Shown: positions 1 to 7,567 of the stretch, one piece after another | How the letters are laid out: every line of letters starts with the position of its first letter | Position numbering within the stretch: position 1 is the stretch's first letter | Source of the DNA: Pseudogulbenkiania sp. MAI-1 | Lineage (GTDB): Bacteria; Pseudomonadota; Gammaproteobacteria; Burkholderiales; Chromobacteriaceae | Direction: 5' to 3' | Length of the DNA stretch: 64,000 nt | NCBI RefSeq assembly: GCF_000527175.1 | Contig: NZ_AZUR01000001.1 | Coordinates: forward strand, 372,001 to 436,000 | The notes under the pieces: model-generated | Told to the model about the DNA's origin: nothing | Databases searched by the model: none | The model's input: only the letters and a program-made list of their open reading frames with translations | Program-made: the position numbers and the translations under genes

Positions 1-355
1 GCAGGATGAATTCGTGAATCTCCGCCTTGATCCAGTGCACGGCGAAGGAGAACAGGCGTACGCCGCGGTTCGGCTCGAAGCGCTTCACCGCCTTCATCAG
101 GCCGATATTGCCTTCCTGGATCAGGTCGGCTTGCGGCAGGCCGTAACCGGCATAGCCGCGGGCAATCGATACCACCACGCGCAGATGCGACAGCACCAGT
201 TTCTTGGCCGCCTCCAGGTCGTTCTGGGCATGCAGGCGGTTGGCCAGCTCGTTCTCTTCTTCTGCGCTCAGCAGTGGCACGCTGTTCACGATCTGGATGT
301 ACTGCTCCAGACTGCCGCTGGATGAGGGGACGGGCAAGGCAAACGTTGCGGTCAT
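1..355 (-). CDS. rpoH: RNA polymerase sigma-32 factor RpoH (partial, N-terminal part)
   Basis: The N-terminal 118 codons of the heat-shock sigma factor; the rest lies left of the window. It starts at ATG 355, preceded by a full AAGGAGGT ribosome site. The translation shows region 2 of the sigma-70 family: a core-binding stretch with DLIQEGNIGLMKAV, then RLFSFAVHWIKAEIHE. The HWIKAEI form is typical of RpoH rather than RpoD. RpoH directs transcription of chaperone and protease genes after heat shock. It lies downstream of ftsE and ftsX on the same strand, the same order as in E. coli, and has a CIRCE operator 33 bases upstream of its start. Identity is confident; the C-terminal part and RpoH box cannot be checked here. 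Confidence 0.95.
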   Translation of the reverse strand, partial: MTATFALPVPSSSGSLEQYIQIVNSVPLLSAEEENELANRLHAQNDLEAAKKLVLSHLRVVVSIARGYAGYGLPQADLIQEGNIGLMKAVKRFEPNRGVRLFSFAVHWIKAEIHEFIL

Positions 356-387
356 GGATTAACTACCTCCTTGATGGGTAGTGCAAT

Positions 388-416
388 GCTAGCACTCGGA
401 TTGGTCGAGTGCTAGC
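388..416. promoter_or_regulatory. CIRCE operator (HrcA binding site) upstream of rpoH
   Basis: A perfect inverted repeat, GCTAGCACTCG at 388-398 and CGAGTGCTAGC at 406-416. Its core TAGCACTC-N9-GAGTGCTA matches the CIRCE consensus TTAGCACTC-N9-GAGTGCTAA except for the outermost base on each side. It lies between ftsX and rpoH, 33 bases upstream of the rpoH ATG, so it could act as a DNA operator for HrcA and would also form a hairpin in the rpoH leader. No T-run follows it in the direction of transcription, which argues against a terminator. Confidence 0.85.
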
Positions 417-490
417 CAGAAAAAGTTCCGATTCAGATGTATTTTTCAATCGGCCCGATAGCCGGTTTCTTCAAATACGGAAGCCCAGGC

Positions 491-1399
491 TCAGCGCGGC
501 TCGATCTGGCGTAAGTGGTGATTCGCCGCCAGCCGCGCGCCGAGCATGGCCAGCGCGCCGGTAGCAGCGAGCATCGCCAGCAGTTCCAGCGGGGCCAGCG
601 TGCGCAGCTCCAACTGCTCGTTGTAGAGCCGGGCGAATTCGCGTACTGCCGGGTTGGCCGACGCCACCAGCCAGCCGGTCAATCCCCAGGCGATCAGCCC
701 GGCCAGCACCCCTTGCCACAGCGCGTGGTAGAGGAAGGGGCGGCGGATGAAATTGTCGGTGGCGCCGATCAGCTTGGACACCTCGATCTCGTCGCGATGC
801 GCCAGGATCTGCATGCGGATGGTGTTGTGCGTCACCAGCACCAGCGCGAGGCCGAGTGCCGCGCCGAGGAACAGCGTCAGGTGGCGCGTCAGCTCGACCA
901 TGCCGAACAGGCGCTTGGCCCAGTTGGCGTCGAACTGGGCGGATTCGACCATTGGCAGGCCGGACAGCTCCTTCTGCAGCATCTCCAGTTCGCCAGGCTC
1001 GAGCGTCTTCGGGGTGATCACGAAAGCGTCCGGCAGCGGATTGCTGTCCAGTCCCTCGGCCAGGCCGTCGAGGCCGTTGCGCTTTTCCAGTCCGGCCAGG
1101 GCCTCGGCCTTGTCGACGAAGGTGAACAACTTCACCTTGGGATGGCTGGCCAGCGAGCTCTTCACCGCCGCGAGGTCGGCGTCTTCGGCCGACAGCTCCA
1201 TGAACAGCGAGATCTGCGGCGTCGCAGTGAGCTTGCCGACCCAGGCCTGGGTACTCTCGACGGCCAGGTAGAGCGCGATCGGCAGCGCCAGCGCCACCGA
1301 CAGCATCAACAGGCTGAGCAGGCTGCCGAACGGCTGGCGCAGGATCTTGACCAGCGCCTGGCGGGCACTCAGCGCGTGCAGGTAGAGAAAGTGCTTCAT
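491..1399 (-). CDS. ftsX: Cell division protein FtsX
   Basis: 302-residue inner-membrane permease-like subunit of the FtsEX complex, which in relatives couples the divisome to peptidoglycan hydrolase activation. The ATG at 1399 overlaps the ftsE stop by four bases (ATGA), giving tight coupling. The reading frame stays open upstream but that part lies inside ftsE and is not FtsX-like. One hydrophobic segment lies near residues 22-43, followed by a periplasmic region of about 120 residues. Three more segments lie in the C-terminal half, the normal FtsX topology. It is followed by rpoH on the same strand, so the ftsYEX-rpoH cluster may share transcripts. Confidence 0.95.
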   Translation of the reverse strand: MKHFLYLHALSARQALVKILRQPFGSLLSLLMLSVALALPIALYLAVESTQAWVGKLTATPQISLFMELSAEDADLAAVKSSLASHPKVKLFTFVDKAEALAGLEKRNGLDGLAEGLDSNPLPDAFVITPKTLEPGELEMLQKELSGLPMVESAQFDANWAKRLFGMVELTRHLTLFLGAALGLALVLVTHNTIRMQILAHRDEIEVSKLIGATDNFIRRPFLYHALWQGVLAGLIAWGLTGWLVASANPAVREFARLYNEQLELRTLAPLELLAMLAATGALAMLGARLAANHHLRQIEPR

Positions 1400-2049
1400 G
1401 CGGCGAACTGTCCTTCCCTCAGGCGGATGATGCGGCGGCCGTAGTCTTCCATCAGCGTCTCGTCGTGCGCCGAGATCACCACCGTGACCCCGACCTGGTG
1501 GAACGACTTGAACAGCTCCATGATGTCCAGCGCGTAGGCGCGATCGAGGTTGGCCGACGGTTCGTCGGCGAGCAGGATGGCCGGCCGGTGCACCACGGCG
1601 CGGGCGATGCACAGCCGCTGCTGTTCGCCGCCGGAGAGGTGGATCGGCATGGCCTTCTCCTTGCCGAGCAGGCCGACCTTGTCGAGCGCGGCGCGCACGC
1701 GGCGGGCGGCGTCGCGCCGCTCGAAGCCGATGATGTTGAGCGGCAGCATGACGTTGTCGAACACCGGGCGGTCGAACAGGATCTTGTGATCCTGGAACAC
1801 CAGGCCGATGTGCTGGCGCACGTAGGGCAGCTGGCCCGGACGCAGCTTGGAGAGGTTCTGGCCGTTGACCAGCACGCCGCCGCTGGTGGCGCGCTCGATG
1901 CCGGCGATCAGCTTGAGCAGCGTCGACTTGCCGGCGCCGGAATGGCCGGCCAGGAACACCATTTCGCCGCTGTCGATGGCAAACGAGAGATTCTTCAGGG
2001 CCTCGTTACCCCCGGGGTAGCGCTTGGTCACCTGGTCGAACTGGATCAT
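1396..2049 (-). CDS. ftsE: Cell division ATP-binding protein FtsE
   Basis: 217-residue ABC ATPase partner of FtsX. The Walker A GHSGAGKST lies at residues 35-43. The ABC signature LSGGEQQR and the Walker B ILLADEPSANLD follow in the second half, with a switch histidine in VVISAHDE. Full length for the family. It sits between ftsY (17-base gap) and ftsX (4-base overlap), the classic ftsYEX order. It powers the FtsX conformational change at the septum rather than transporting a solute. Confidence 0.96.
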   Translation of the reverse strand: MIQFDQVTKRYPGGNEALKNLSFAIDSGEMVFLAGHSGAGKSTLLKLIAGIERATSGGVLVNGQNLSKLRPGQLPYVRQHIGLVFQDHKILFDRPVFDNVMLPLNIIGFERRDAARRVRAALDKVGLLGKEKAMPIHLSGGEQQRLCIARAVVHRPAILLADEPSANLDRAYALDIMELFKSFHQVGVTVVISAHDETLMEDYGRRIIRLREGQFAA

Positions 2050-2066
2050 GCGGATGGGTCCCCTTC

Positions 2067-3149
2067 TCAGTCGAACAGCGCGTCGACGTAGTCTCTCGCA
2101 TTGAACGGACGCAGGTCGTCGATGCCTTCGCCGACGCCGACGAAACGCAGCGGCACCGGGTTCTGCTTGGCGATGGCGGCGATCACCCCGCCCTTGGCGG
2201 TGCCGTCGAGCTTGGTCAGGATCAGGCCGGTCAGCCCCAGCGCCTCGTCGAACACCTTGACCTGGTTGATGGCGTTCTGGCCGATGTTGGCGTCCAGTAC
2301 CAGCATCACCTCATGCGGCGCCTCCGGCAGCGCCTTCTGGATCACCCGCTTCACCTTCTTGATCTCTTCCATCAGGTGCAACTGGGTCGGCAGGCGTCCG
2401 GCGGTATCGGCCAGCACGATGTCGATGCCGCGCGCCTGGGCGGCCTTGATGGCATCGAAGCAGACCGCTGCCGAATCGCCGCTCTGCTGGGCGATGACGG
2501 TGACGTTGTTGCGCTCGCCCCAGGCGATCAACTGTTCGCGTGCGGCGGCGCGGAAGGTGTCGCCGGCGGCCAGCAGCACCGACTTGCCCTGTGACTGGAA
2601 ATACTTGGCCAGCTTGCCGATGCTGGTGGTCTTGCCGGCGCCGTTGACGCCGGCCATCATGATGACATAGGGTTTGCGTCCGGCGGTGTCGAGCGGCTGC
2701 TCCAATGGGCCGATCAGGTCGTTCAGCGAATCCTTCAGCGCCCCCTTCAGCTCGGCGGCGTCTTTCAGGCCCTTGAGCGACACGCGCTCGCGCACGTCCT
2801 TGAGCAGGTGCAGGGTGGCGTCGACCCCCATGTCGGCGGTCAACAGCACCGTCTCCAGTTCGTCGTACAGGTCCTCGTCGATCTTGCCACCGCCGAACAG
2901 GCCGGCCAGCGACTTGCCGAGCTTGTCGCGGGTCTTCGACAGGCCGGCCTTGAGCCGTTCGGTCCAGCTCAGCTTCTTGGGCGGGGCGGGCTCGGCCGGA
3001 ACCGGGGCGATGGCCGGGGCGGACGGAATCTCCGGGGGCAGGGAGGCATCGGGGATAAGCTCGGTGGCGCTGACGGTGTCGGGGGCGGACGTTTCGCTGC
3101 TGGCCGGGGTGGCCGGCGGCGCAGACTTCTTCTTGAAGAAACTAAACAT
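2067..3149 (-). CDS. ftsY: Signal recognition particle receptor FtsY
   Basis: 360-residue SRP receptor GTPase that delivers ribosome-nascent chain complexes to the Sec translocon. A roughly 50-residue N-terminal region rich in Pro, Ala, Ser and Glu forms a short A domain. The helical N domain follows, then the GTPase G domain with GVNGAGKTTS (P-loop), DTAGRLPTQ and TKLDGTAKGG. The order of domains and the C-terminal end (FNARDYVDALF) are typical. The gene starts 30 bases from the divergently transcribed M16 peptidase gene, so the two promoters must lie close together or overlap. Confidence 0.96.
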   Translation of the reverse strand: MFSFFKKKSAPPATPASSETSAPDTVSATELIPDASLPPEIPSAPAIAPVPAEPAPPKKLSWTERLKAGLSKTRDKLGKSLAGLFGGGKIDEDLYDELETVLLTADMGVDATLHLLKDVRERVSLKGLKDAAELKGALKDSLNDLIGPLEQPLDTAGRKPYVIMMAGVNGAGKTTSIGKLAKYFQSQGKSVLLAAGDTFRAAAREQLIAWGERNNVTVIAQQSGDSAAVCFDAIKAAQARGIDIVLADTAGRLPTQLHLMEEIKKVKRVIQKALPEAPHEVMLVLDANIGQNAINQVKVFDEALGLTGLILTKLDGTAKGGVIAAIAKQNPVPLRFVGVGEGIDDLRPFNARDYVDALFD

Positions 3150-3179
3150 GCTGGGCTGTAGTCAACTTATGGGCATTAG

Positions 3180-4592
3180 ATGGCCAAATTGTATCCTCAA
3201 ATCAACCATAGGGCAGACTCCGTGATTTCCAGGACCCTCTCGACTGTTGCGGGTGTGGTGTTTCTTGGGGTGTGCGGCGCGGTTTCGGCCGCACCGGTCG
3301 AGGCCGTGCTCGATAACGGCATGAAAATCGTGGTGCAGCGCGACGAACGCGCGCCGGTGGCGGTGTCGCAGCTGTGGTACCGCGTCGGCAGCGTGGACGA
3401 GGTTAACGGCCGCACCGGCCTGTCGCACCTGCTGGAGCACATGATGTTCAAGGGCACGCCGACGGTGCCGGCCGGCGAATTCAGCCGGCTGATCGCCCAG
3501 GCCGGAGGCAAGGACAACGCCTTCACCTCGCGCGACTACACCGTCTATTTCCAGCAGCTGGCGGCCGACAAGCTGCCGCTGGCGCTGAAGCTGGAGGCCG
3601 ACCGCATGGCCAATCTGTCGTTCAAGGACAGCGATTTCGCTAGCGAACTGCAGGTCGTCAAGGAGGAACGGCGCATGCGCACCGACGACCAGCCTGCCGG
3701 CATCATGGCCGAAACGCTGTTCGCCAATGCCTTCGTCGCCAACCCGGTGCGCTACCCGATCATCGGCTGGATGGACGACCTCGACCACATGCAGCCGGAC
3801 GATCTGCGCCAGTGGTATCGCCACTGGTACGGCCCGAACAACGCCACGCTGGTGGTGGTCGGCGACGTCGACCCGCAGGCGGTGATCGCCGAGGCGCGCC
3901 GCCAGTTCGGCCCGCTCAAGCCGGTTGCCCTGCCCGAGCGTCGGCCGCAGCTCGAGCCGGAACAGAAGGGCATCCGCCGGGTCAGCGTCAAGGCGGTCTC
4001 GCCGCTGCCTTACCTGACGCTGGCGTGGAAGGTGCCGCGGCTGGAGAAGGTCGACGAGCAGCCGCCGTACGCCTTATATATGTTGTCGGCCATTCTCGAC
4101 GGTCAGGCCGCCTCGCGGTTGCCGCGCCGATTGGTGCGCGAGCAGCGCGTCGCCACCGACGTCTCGGCTAGCTACGACATGCTCGGACGCGGCGGGGCGC
4201 TGTTCAGCCTCACCGGCGTGCCGGCGCAGGGCAAGACGCTGGCGCAACTGGAACAGGCCCTGCGCCAGGAGATCGCTCGCATCGCCCGCGACGGCGTCAG
4301 CGAGCGCGAGCTCGAGCGCGTGCGGCTGCAACTGCAGGCCGGACGCATCTACGAGAAGGACTCGATGTTCGCCCAGGCCATGCGCATCGGCAATCTGGAA
4401 AGCATCGGTTTCTCCTGGCGCGACGACGACGCCATCGACGCCAACCTCGCCAAAGTCAACGCAAAGCAGGTGCAGCAGGCGGCGCGTACGCTGGTCGACG
4501 ACCGGCTGACCGTGGTCACTCTGCTGCCCCAGCAGGGTGCCAAGCCGCGCATGCCGGCCATGCCGCAGGGAGATCAGAGCCATGTCCGTTAA
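3180..4592 (+). CDS. M16 family zinc metallopeptidase (catalytic-type subunit)
   Basis: 470-residue pitrilysin/insulinase-family protease. The zinc-binding HxxEH motif appears as HLLEH at residues 83-87, and the distal glutamate is in KEERRM about 75 residues later. A signal peptide is visible (hydrophobic core ending AVSAAP), so the enzyme is probably periplasmic. The given start is the longest ATG. A GTG at 3222 would give a more standard signal peptide (MISRTLS...) and is a real alternative. The gene overlaps the next M16 gene by 11 bases. This pairing of an active and a degenerate M16 protein is common in proteobacteria and suggests a heterodimer. The substrate is unknown. Confidence 0.9.
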   Translation: MAKLYPQINHRADSVISRTLSTVAGVVFLGVCGAVSAAPVEAVLDNGMKIVVQRDERAPVAVSQLWYRVGSVDEVNGRTGLSHLLEHMMFKGTPTVPAGEFSRLIAQAGGKDNAFTSRDYTVYFQQLAADKLPLALKLEADRMANLSFKDSDFASELQVVKEERRMRTDDQPAGIMAETLFANAFVANPVRYPIIGWMDDLDHMQPDDLRQWYRHWYGPNNATLVVVGDVDPQAVIAEARRQFGPLKPVALPERRPQLEPEQKGIRRVSVKAVSPLPYLTLAWKVPRLEKVDEQPPYALYMLSAILDGQAASRLPRRLVREQRVATDVSASYDMLGRGGALFSLTGVPAQGKTLAQLEQALRQEIARIARDGVSERELERVRLQLQAGRIYEKDSMFAQAMRIGNLESIGFSWRDDDAIDANLAKVNAKQVQQAARTLVDDRLTVVTLLPQQGAKPRMPAMPQGDQSHVR

Positions 4593-5904
4593 ACAGTTCA
4601 AGCGAGCGATCAGCTGGCTGGGGGGCGTCGCGCTGCTGCTGAGCGGTATGGTGCAGGCCGTGACCATCCAGCACTGGAGCGGCGCCAACGGCGCCCGCGT
4701 CTATTTCGTCGAGGCGCATGCCAACCCCATCGTCGACGTGCGCGTCGAGTTCGATGCCGGTAACCGTCGCGAAGACCCGGCCAAGCCCGGCGTCAGCGAC
4801 ATGACCGCCAGCCTGCTCGACGCCGGCACCGCCAGCCGTAACGAAGAGCAGCTGCGCGAAGCGCTGGCCGACACGGCCTCGTCGCTGTCGTCATTCGCCG
4901 AGCTGGAAAGCGCCGGCATCTCACTGCGTACGCTGGCCCGCCCCGCGGTGCGTGAGCAGGCCGTGGCGCTGGCGGCGGACGTGCTGGCCCGCCCCGCCTT
5001 TCCGCCGGCCATCCTCGAGCGGGAAAAGGCCCGCAGCATCGAAAACCTGCGCCAGGAAGAGAACGACGCCGGATTCCTGGCCCAGCGCGAGCTGACCCGG
5101 CTGATGTATCCCAGCCATCCTTACGGCATCAACGCACGGGTGTCGGCCGAGTCGTTGAAGAAAATCACCCGCGCCGATCTGCTGGCATTCTGGCGCAAGC
5201 ATTACCAGCCGCGCTACGCCGTCGTCTCCATCGTCGGCGACCTGACCCGAGCGCAGGCGGAAAAGCTGGCCGAAGACCTGCTTGCCGGCCTGAAAAACCA
5301 GGCGGGAGCCTTGCCGGCGATTCCGCCGGTGCCGGTGGGAAAAGAGGGGCAGACGGTCACGCTGCCGCACCCCGGTACGCAGACCCACCTGGCGCTCGGC
5401 ATGCCGGTCATTACCCGCGACGATCCGGACTACTTCCCGCTGCTGGTCGGCAACTACGTGCTGGGCGGTGGCGGCTTCGACGCCCGGCTGATGAAGGAAG
5501 TGCGCGACAAGCGCGGCCTGACCTATGGCGTCAGCAGCGCCTTCAGCCCCTACCAGCGCGCCGGCGAATTCAGCATCGGGCTATCGACACGCAACGACCA
5601 GGCCGCCACCGCGCTCAAGGTGACCCGCGATACGCTGAGGGAGTTCATCGAGCGCGGACCGACCGACGCCGAACTGGAGCAGGCCAAGGCCAATATCATC
5701 GGCGGCTTTCCGTTGCGCTTCGACAGCAACCGCAAACTGCTCGGCTATCTCGGCGTGATCGGACTGTACCGCCTGCCCCTGACCTTCCTCGACGACTACA
5801 CCAAGCATGTCGCCGCGGTCACGCCGGCCCAGGTGCGAGACGCCTGGCGGCGCCGGGTCCGGCCGCAGCAGATGGCGACGGTCATCGTCGGGCCCCGTTC
5901 CTGA
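4582..5904 (+). CDS. M16 family peptidase-like protein, probably non-catalytic partner
   Basis: 440-residue M16-family protein with a signal peptide (hydrophobic run ending SGMVQAVT). It starts at ATG 4582 inside the end of the previous gene. In the position of the zinc motif it reads SDMTASLLDAGTASR, without HxxEH, so it should not bind catalytic zinc. The C-terminal M16 half is well preserved (GGGGFDARLMKEVRDKRGL, with the RxxxGLTYG segment). By analogy with mitochondrial processing peptidase and other bacterial M16 pairs it probably forms a heterodimer with the upstream product. The physiological role is not known. Confidence 0.88.
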   Translation: MSVKQFKRAISWLGGVALLLSGMVQAVTIQHWSGANGARVYFVEAHANPIVDVRVEFDAGNRREDPAKPGVSDMTASLLDAGTASRNEEQLREALADTASSLSSFAELESAGISLRTLARPAVREQAVALAADVLARPAFPPAILEREKARSIENLRQEENDAGFLAQRELTRLMYPSHPYGINARVSAESLKKITRADLLAFWRKHYQPRYAVVSIVGDLTRAQAEKLAEDLLAGLKNQAGALPAIPPVPVGKEGQTVTLPHPGTQTHLALGMPVITRDDPDYFPLLVGNYVLGGGGFDARLMKEVRDKRGLTYGVSSAFSPYQRAGEFSIGLSTRNDQAATALKVTRDTLREFIERGPTDAELEQAKANIIGGFPLRFDSNRKLLGYLGVIGLYRLPLTFLDDYTKHVAAVTPAQVRDAWRRRVRPQQMATVIVGPRS

Positions 5905-6092
5905 GACATCGTGTCCTGTCGCGAGAGCTCCTCGGCAGGGCGATGAGCCTCGCGATGCCCAATGCGTTTGTGTAAGGTGGCTTGGCTGGCGGATCGCCGT
6001 AAGGCTTTGGGCGTGCCGGGCTGCAAATGCGTCCCATTCATGGACGAAGAGCGCGATTTCGCGTAAGTCTCGAGAGCGAACTGATTAAAATT

Positions 6093-6140
6093 AAGGCGCC
6101 GAGCAGCGGATCACGGTAAACTCTGCGCCTTGATTTTTTT
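6093..6140 (+). terminator. Terminator-like hairpin upstream of rsmD
   Basis: AAGGCGC at 6093-6099 pairs with GCGCCTT at 6125-6131, followed by GA and seven Ts at 6134-6140. The loop of about 25 bases is large. It would end transcripts from the M16 pair, or from an unannotated RNA in the otherwise empty 5905-6092 stretch, just 11 bases before the rsmD start. Confidence 0.45.
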
Positions 6141-6151
6141 GCCGCTTTACC

Positions 6152-6712
6152 ATGAGTCAAGCCAGAAACCACGTCCGGATCATCGGTGGCGACTATCGCC
6201 GCCGGCAATTACCCTTCCCCGATGCCGAGGGCCTGCGGCCCACTCCCGACCGCGTGCGCGAGACGGTGTTCAACTGGCTGGGGCAGGATCTGGACGGACT
6301 CGTGTGCCTCGATCTGTTCGCCGGCAGCGGCGCGCTGGGCTTCGAGGCCGCGTCGCGCCGGGCGCGGCGTGTGGTGATGGTGGAAAAGTCGCGCAAGGTG
6401 GCCGAGGGCCTCAAGGCCAACCGCCAGCTGCTCGCAGCCCAGGCCGTCGAGGTGGTGGTCATGGACGCCGTGCACTACCTGAAAAGCTGTCGCGAACGCT
6501 TCGACCTGGTGTTCCTCGATCCGCCCTACCGCTCCACGCTGCTCGAGCAAATCCTGCCGCTGCTGCCGGCAGTGCTGGCCGACGACGCCCGCGTCTACGT
6601 CGAGGCCGCCAGTTGGCCCGACCTCGAGGGCTGGCAGCGGATCAAGGAAGGCCGCGCCGGCCTGGTCCATTACGGACTGCTCGGCCAGGGCCGGCCAGAC
6701 GCAAGCCTGTAG
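6152..6712 (+). CDS. rsmD: 16S rRNA (guanine-966-N2)-methyltransferase RsmD
   Basis: 186-residue SAM-dependent rRNA methyltransferase that modifies G966 of 16S rRNA in the small subunit. The N-terminus has the RIIGGDYRRRQLPFP strand typical of RsmD. The SAM-binding motif is LDLFAGSGALGFEA near residue 50, and the catalytic DPPY lies in VFLDPPYRS. Full length for the family. In many betaproteobacteria coaD follows; here a ferredoxin gene follows directly. Confidence 0.94.
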   Translation: MSQARNHVRIIGGDYRRRQLPFPDAEGLRPTPDRVRETVFNWLGQDLDGLVCLDLFAGSGALGFEAASRRARRVVMVEKSRKVAEGLKANRQLLAAQAVEVVVMDAVHYLKSCRERFDLVFLDPPYRSTLLEQILPLLPAVLADDARVYVEAASWPDLEGWQRIKEGRAGLVHYGLLGQGRPDASL

Positions 6713-6728
6713 CCTGCTGTCTGCCGGG

Positions 6729-6752
6729 CCCCGCTATAACCATATAACGGGG
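6729..6752. promoter_or_regulatory. 24-bp palindrome with -10-like core upstream of the ferredoxin gene
   Basis: CCCCG-C-TATA-ACCA-TATA-A-CGGGG, symmetric in its outer 5 bp and in the two TATA blocks. It lies 63 bases upstream of the ferredoxin ATG and contains a TATAAC that could serve as a -10 box. No good -35 is apparent. It resembles a dyad operator, but no regulator can be assigned. Confidence 0.4.
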
Positions 6753-6815
6753 TGGACTTGCGGGCCGGCAAGACGGGTGACAGAATTCAAACATGAAATA
6801 CTTGAGGAAAATACT

Positions 6816-7067
6816 ATGTCTTTGATGATTACTGACGAGTGCATCAACTGCGACGTCTGTGAACCGGAGTGCCCGAACAACGCCATCTCGCAGGGCGAAG
6901 AAATCTACGAGATCGACCCTAACCTGTGCACCCAGTGCGTCGGCCACTACGACGAACCGCAATGCCAGCAAGTCTGTCCGGTCGACTGTATCCCGCTGGA
7001 CCCGAACCATCAGGAGACCCAGGAAGAGCTGTACCAGAAATACCTGGCCATCAGCGGCAAGGCCTGA
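6816..7067 (+). CDS. yfhL: YfhL-type 2[4Fe-4S] ferredoxin
   Basis: 83-residue bacterial ferredoxin. The first cluster motif is CINCDVCEPECP and the second begins CTQC and ends CQQVCP. An eight-residue insertion (VGHYDEPQ) separates the second and third cysteines of the second motif, and a C-terminal tail of about 25 residues follows. These are the hallmarks of the Allochromatium vinosum/YfhL subfamily, known for very low reduction potentials. ATG 6816 is preceded by a GAGGAAA ribosome site; an in-frame upstream ATG at 6777 adds 13 residues foreign to the family. A terminator follows directly, so the gene is probably monocistronic. Confidence 0.93.
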   Translation: MSLMITDECINCDVCEPECPNNAISQGEEIYEIDPNLCTQCVGHYDEPQCQQVCPVDCIPLDPNHQETQEELYQKYLAISGKA

Positions 7068-7093
7068 GGCGGCACTAAGCGGTTGATGCAAAA

Positions 7094-7142
7094 GGAGAAG
7101 GGCCCGGCTGTCCATGGTGCAGCCTGGCCCTTCCGCTTTTTC
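7094..7142 (+). terminator. Rho-independent terminator after the ferredoxin gene
   Basis: GAAGGGCC at 7097-7104 pairs with GGCCCTTC at 7126-7133, with further pairing inside (CGGCTG with CAGCCT) and a T-rich tail at 7137-7142. It separates the ferredoxin gene from the tRNA-tuf operon. Confidence 0.85.
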
Positions 7143-7177
7143 TTTCCAAGAAAATGCGGTTTTTTTCAAAAAAGATG

Positions 7178-7206
7178 TTGACGACCTTCGGGGCTGTCTA
7201 TAATAT
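7178..7206 (+). promoter_or_regulatory. Sigma-70 promoter of the tRNA-tuf operon
   Basis: TTGACG at 7178-7183 is the -35. For the -10, TAATAT at 7201-7206 gives 17-bp spacing, and the overlapping TATAAT at 7199-7204 gives 15 bp. A start near 7212 would leave a leader of under 10 bases before tRNA-Tyr, as expected for a stable-RNA promoter. Confidence 0.75.
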
Positions 7207-7220
7207 TCGGGTCTCTTTCA

Positions 7221-7305
7221 GGAGGGATTCCCGAGCGGTCAAAGGGATCAGACTGTAAATCTGACGGCTCTGCCTTCGAAGGTTCGAATCCTTCTCCCTC
7301 CACCA
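7221..7305 (+). tRNA. tRNA-Tyr (GTA)
   Basis: 85 nt class II tRNA with a long variable arm. Acceptor GGAGGGA pairs with TCCCTCC, the anticodon loop contains GTA (gactGTAaatc), the T-loop is GGTTCGAATCC, and CCA is encoded. It is the first gene of a Tyr-Gly-Thr-tuf cluster like the tufB operon of E. coli. Confidence 0.96.
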
Positions 7306-7362
7306 GAATACTTTTATAAACGTCTTGGCGGCGTGTAGTAAGGTCGTCCGTGATCGTGACGG

Positions 7363-7436
7363 GCGGGTGTAGCTCAATGGTAGAGCAGAAGCCTTCCAAG
7401 CTTACGACGAGGGTTCGATTCCCTTCACCCGCTCCA
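7363..7436 (+). tRNA. tRNA-Gly (TCC)
   Basis: 74 nt. Acceptor GCGGGTG pairs with CACCCGC, the anticodon loop reads CTTCCAA with TCC, the T-loop is GGTTCGATTCC, and CCA is encoded. Second gene of the tRNA-tuf operon. Confidence 0.96.
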
Positions 7437-7458
7437 GGCGTTAAGTGCCAGTTTTAGG

Positions 7459-7533
<75 letters not shown>

Positions 7534-7567
7534 TCACTTAATTTATTCGGATTCAGGAAATTTTGCC

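Noticed and set aside
388..416. Reading the dyad after ftsX as a terminator
   Set aside because: No T-run follows on the transcribed side, and the match to CIRCE is far better.
1400..1612. N-terminal extension of FtsX
   Set aside because: This part lies within ftsE in another frame and is Arg/Gly-rich; the ATGA overlap start at 1399 fits FtsX.
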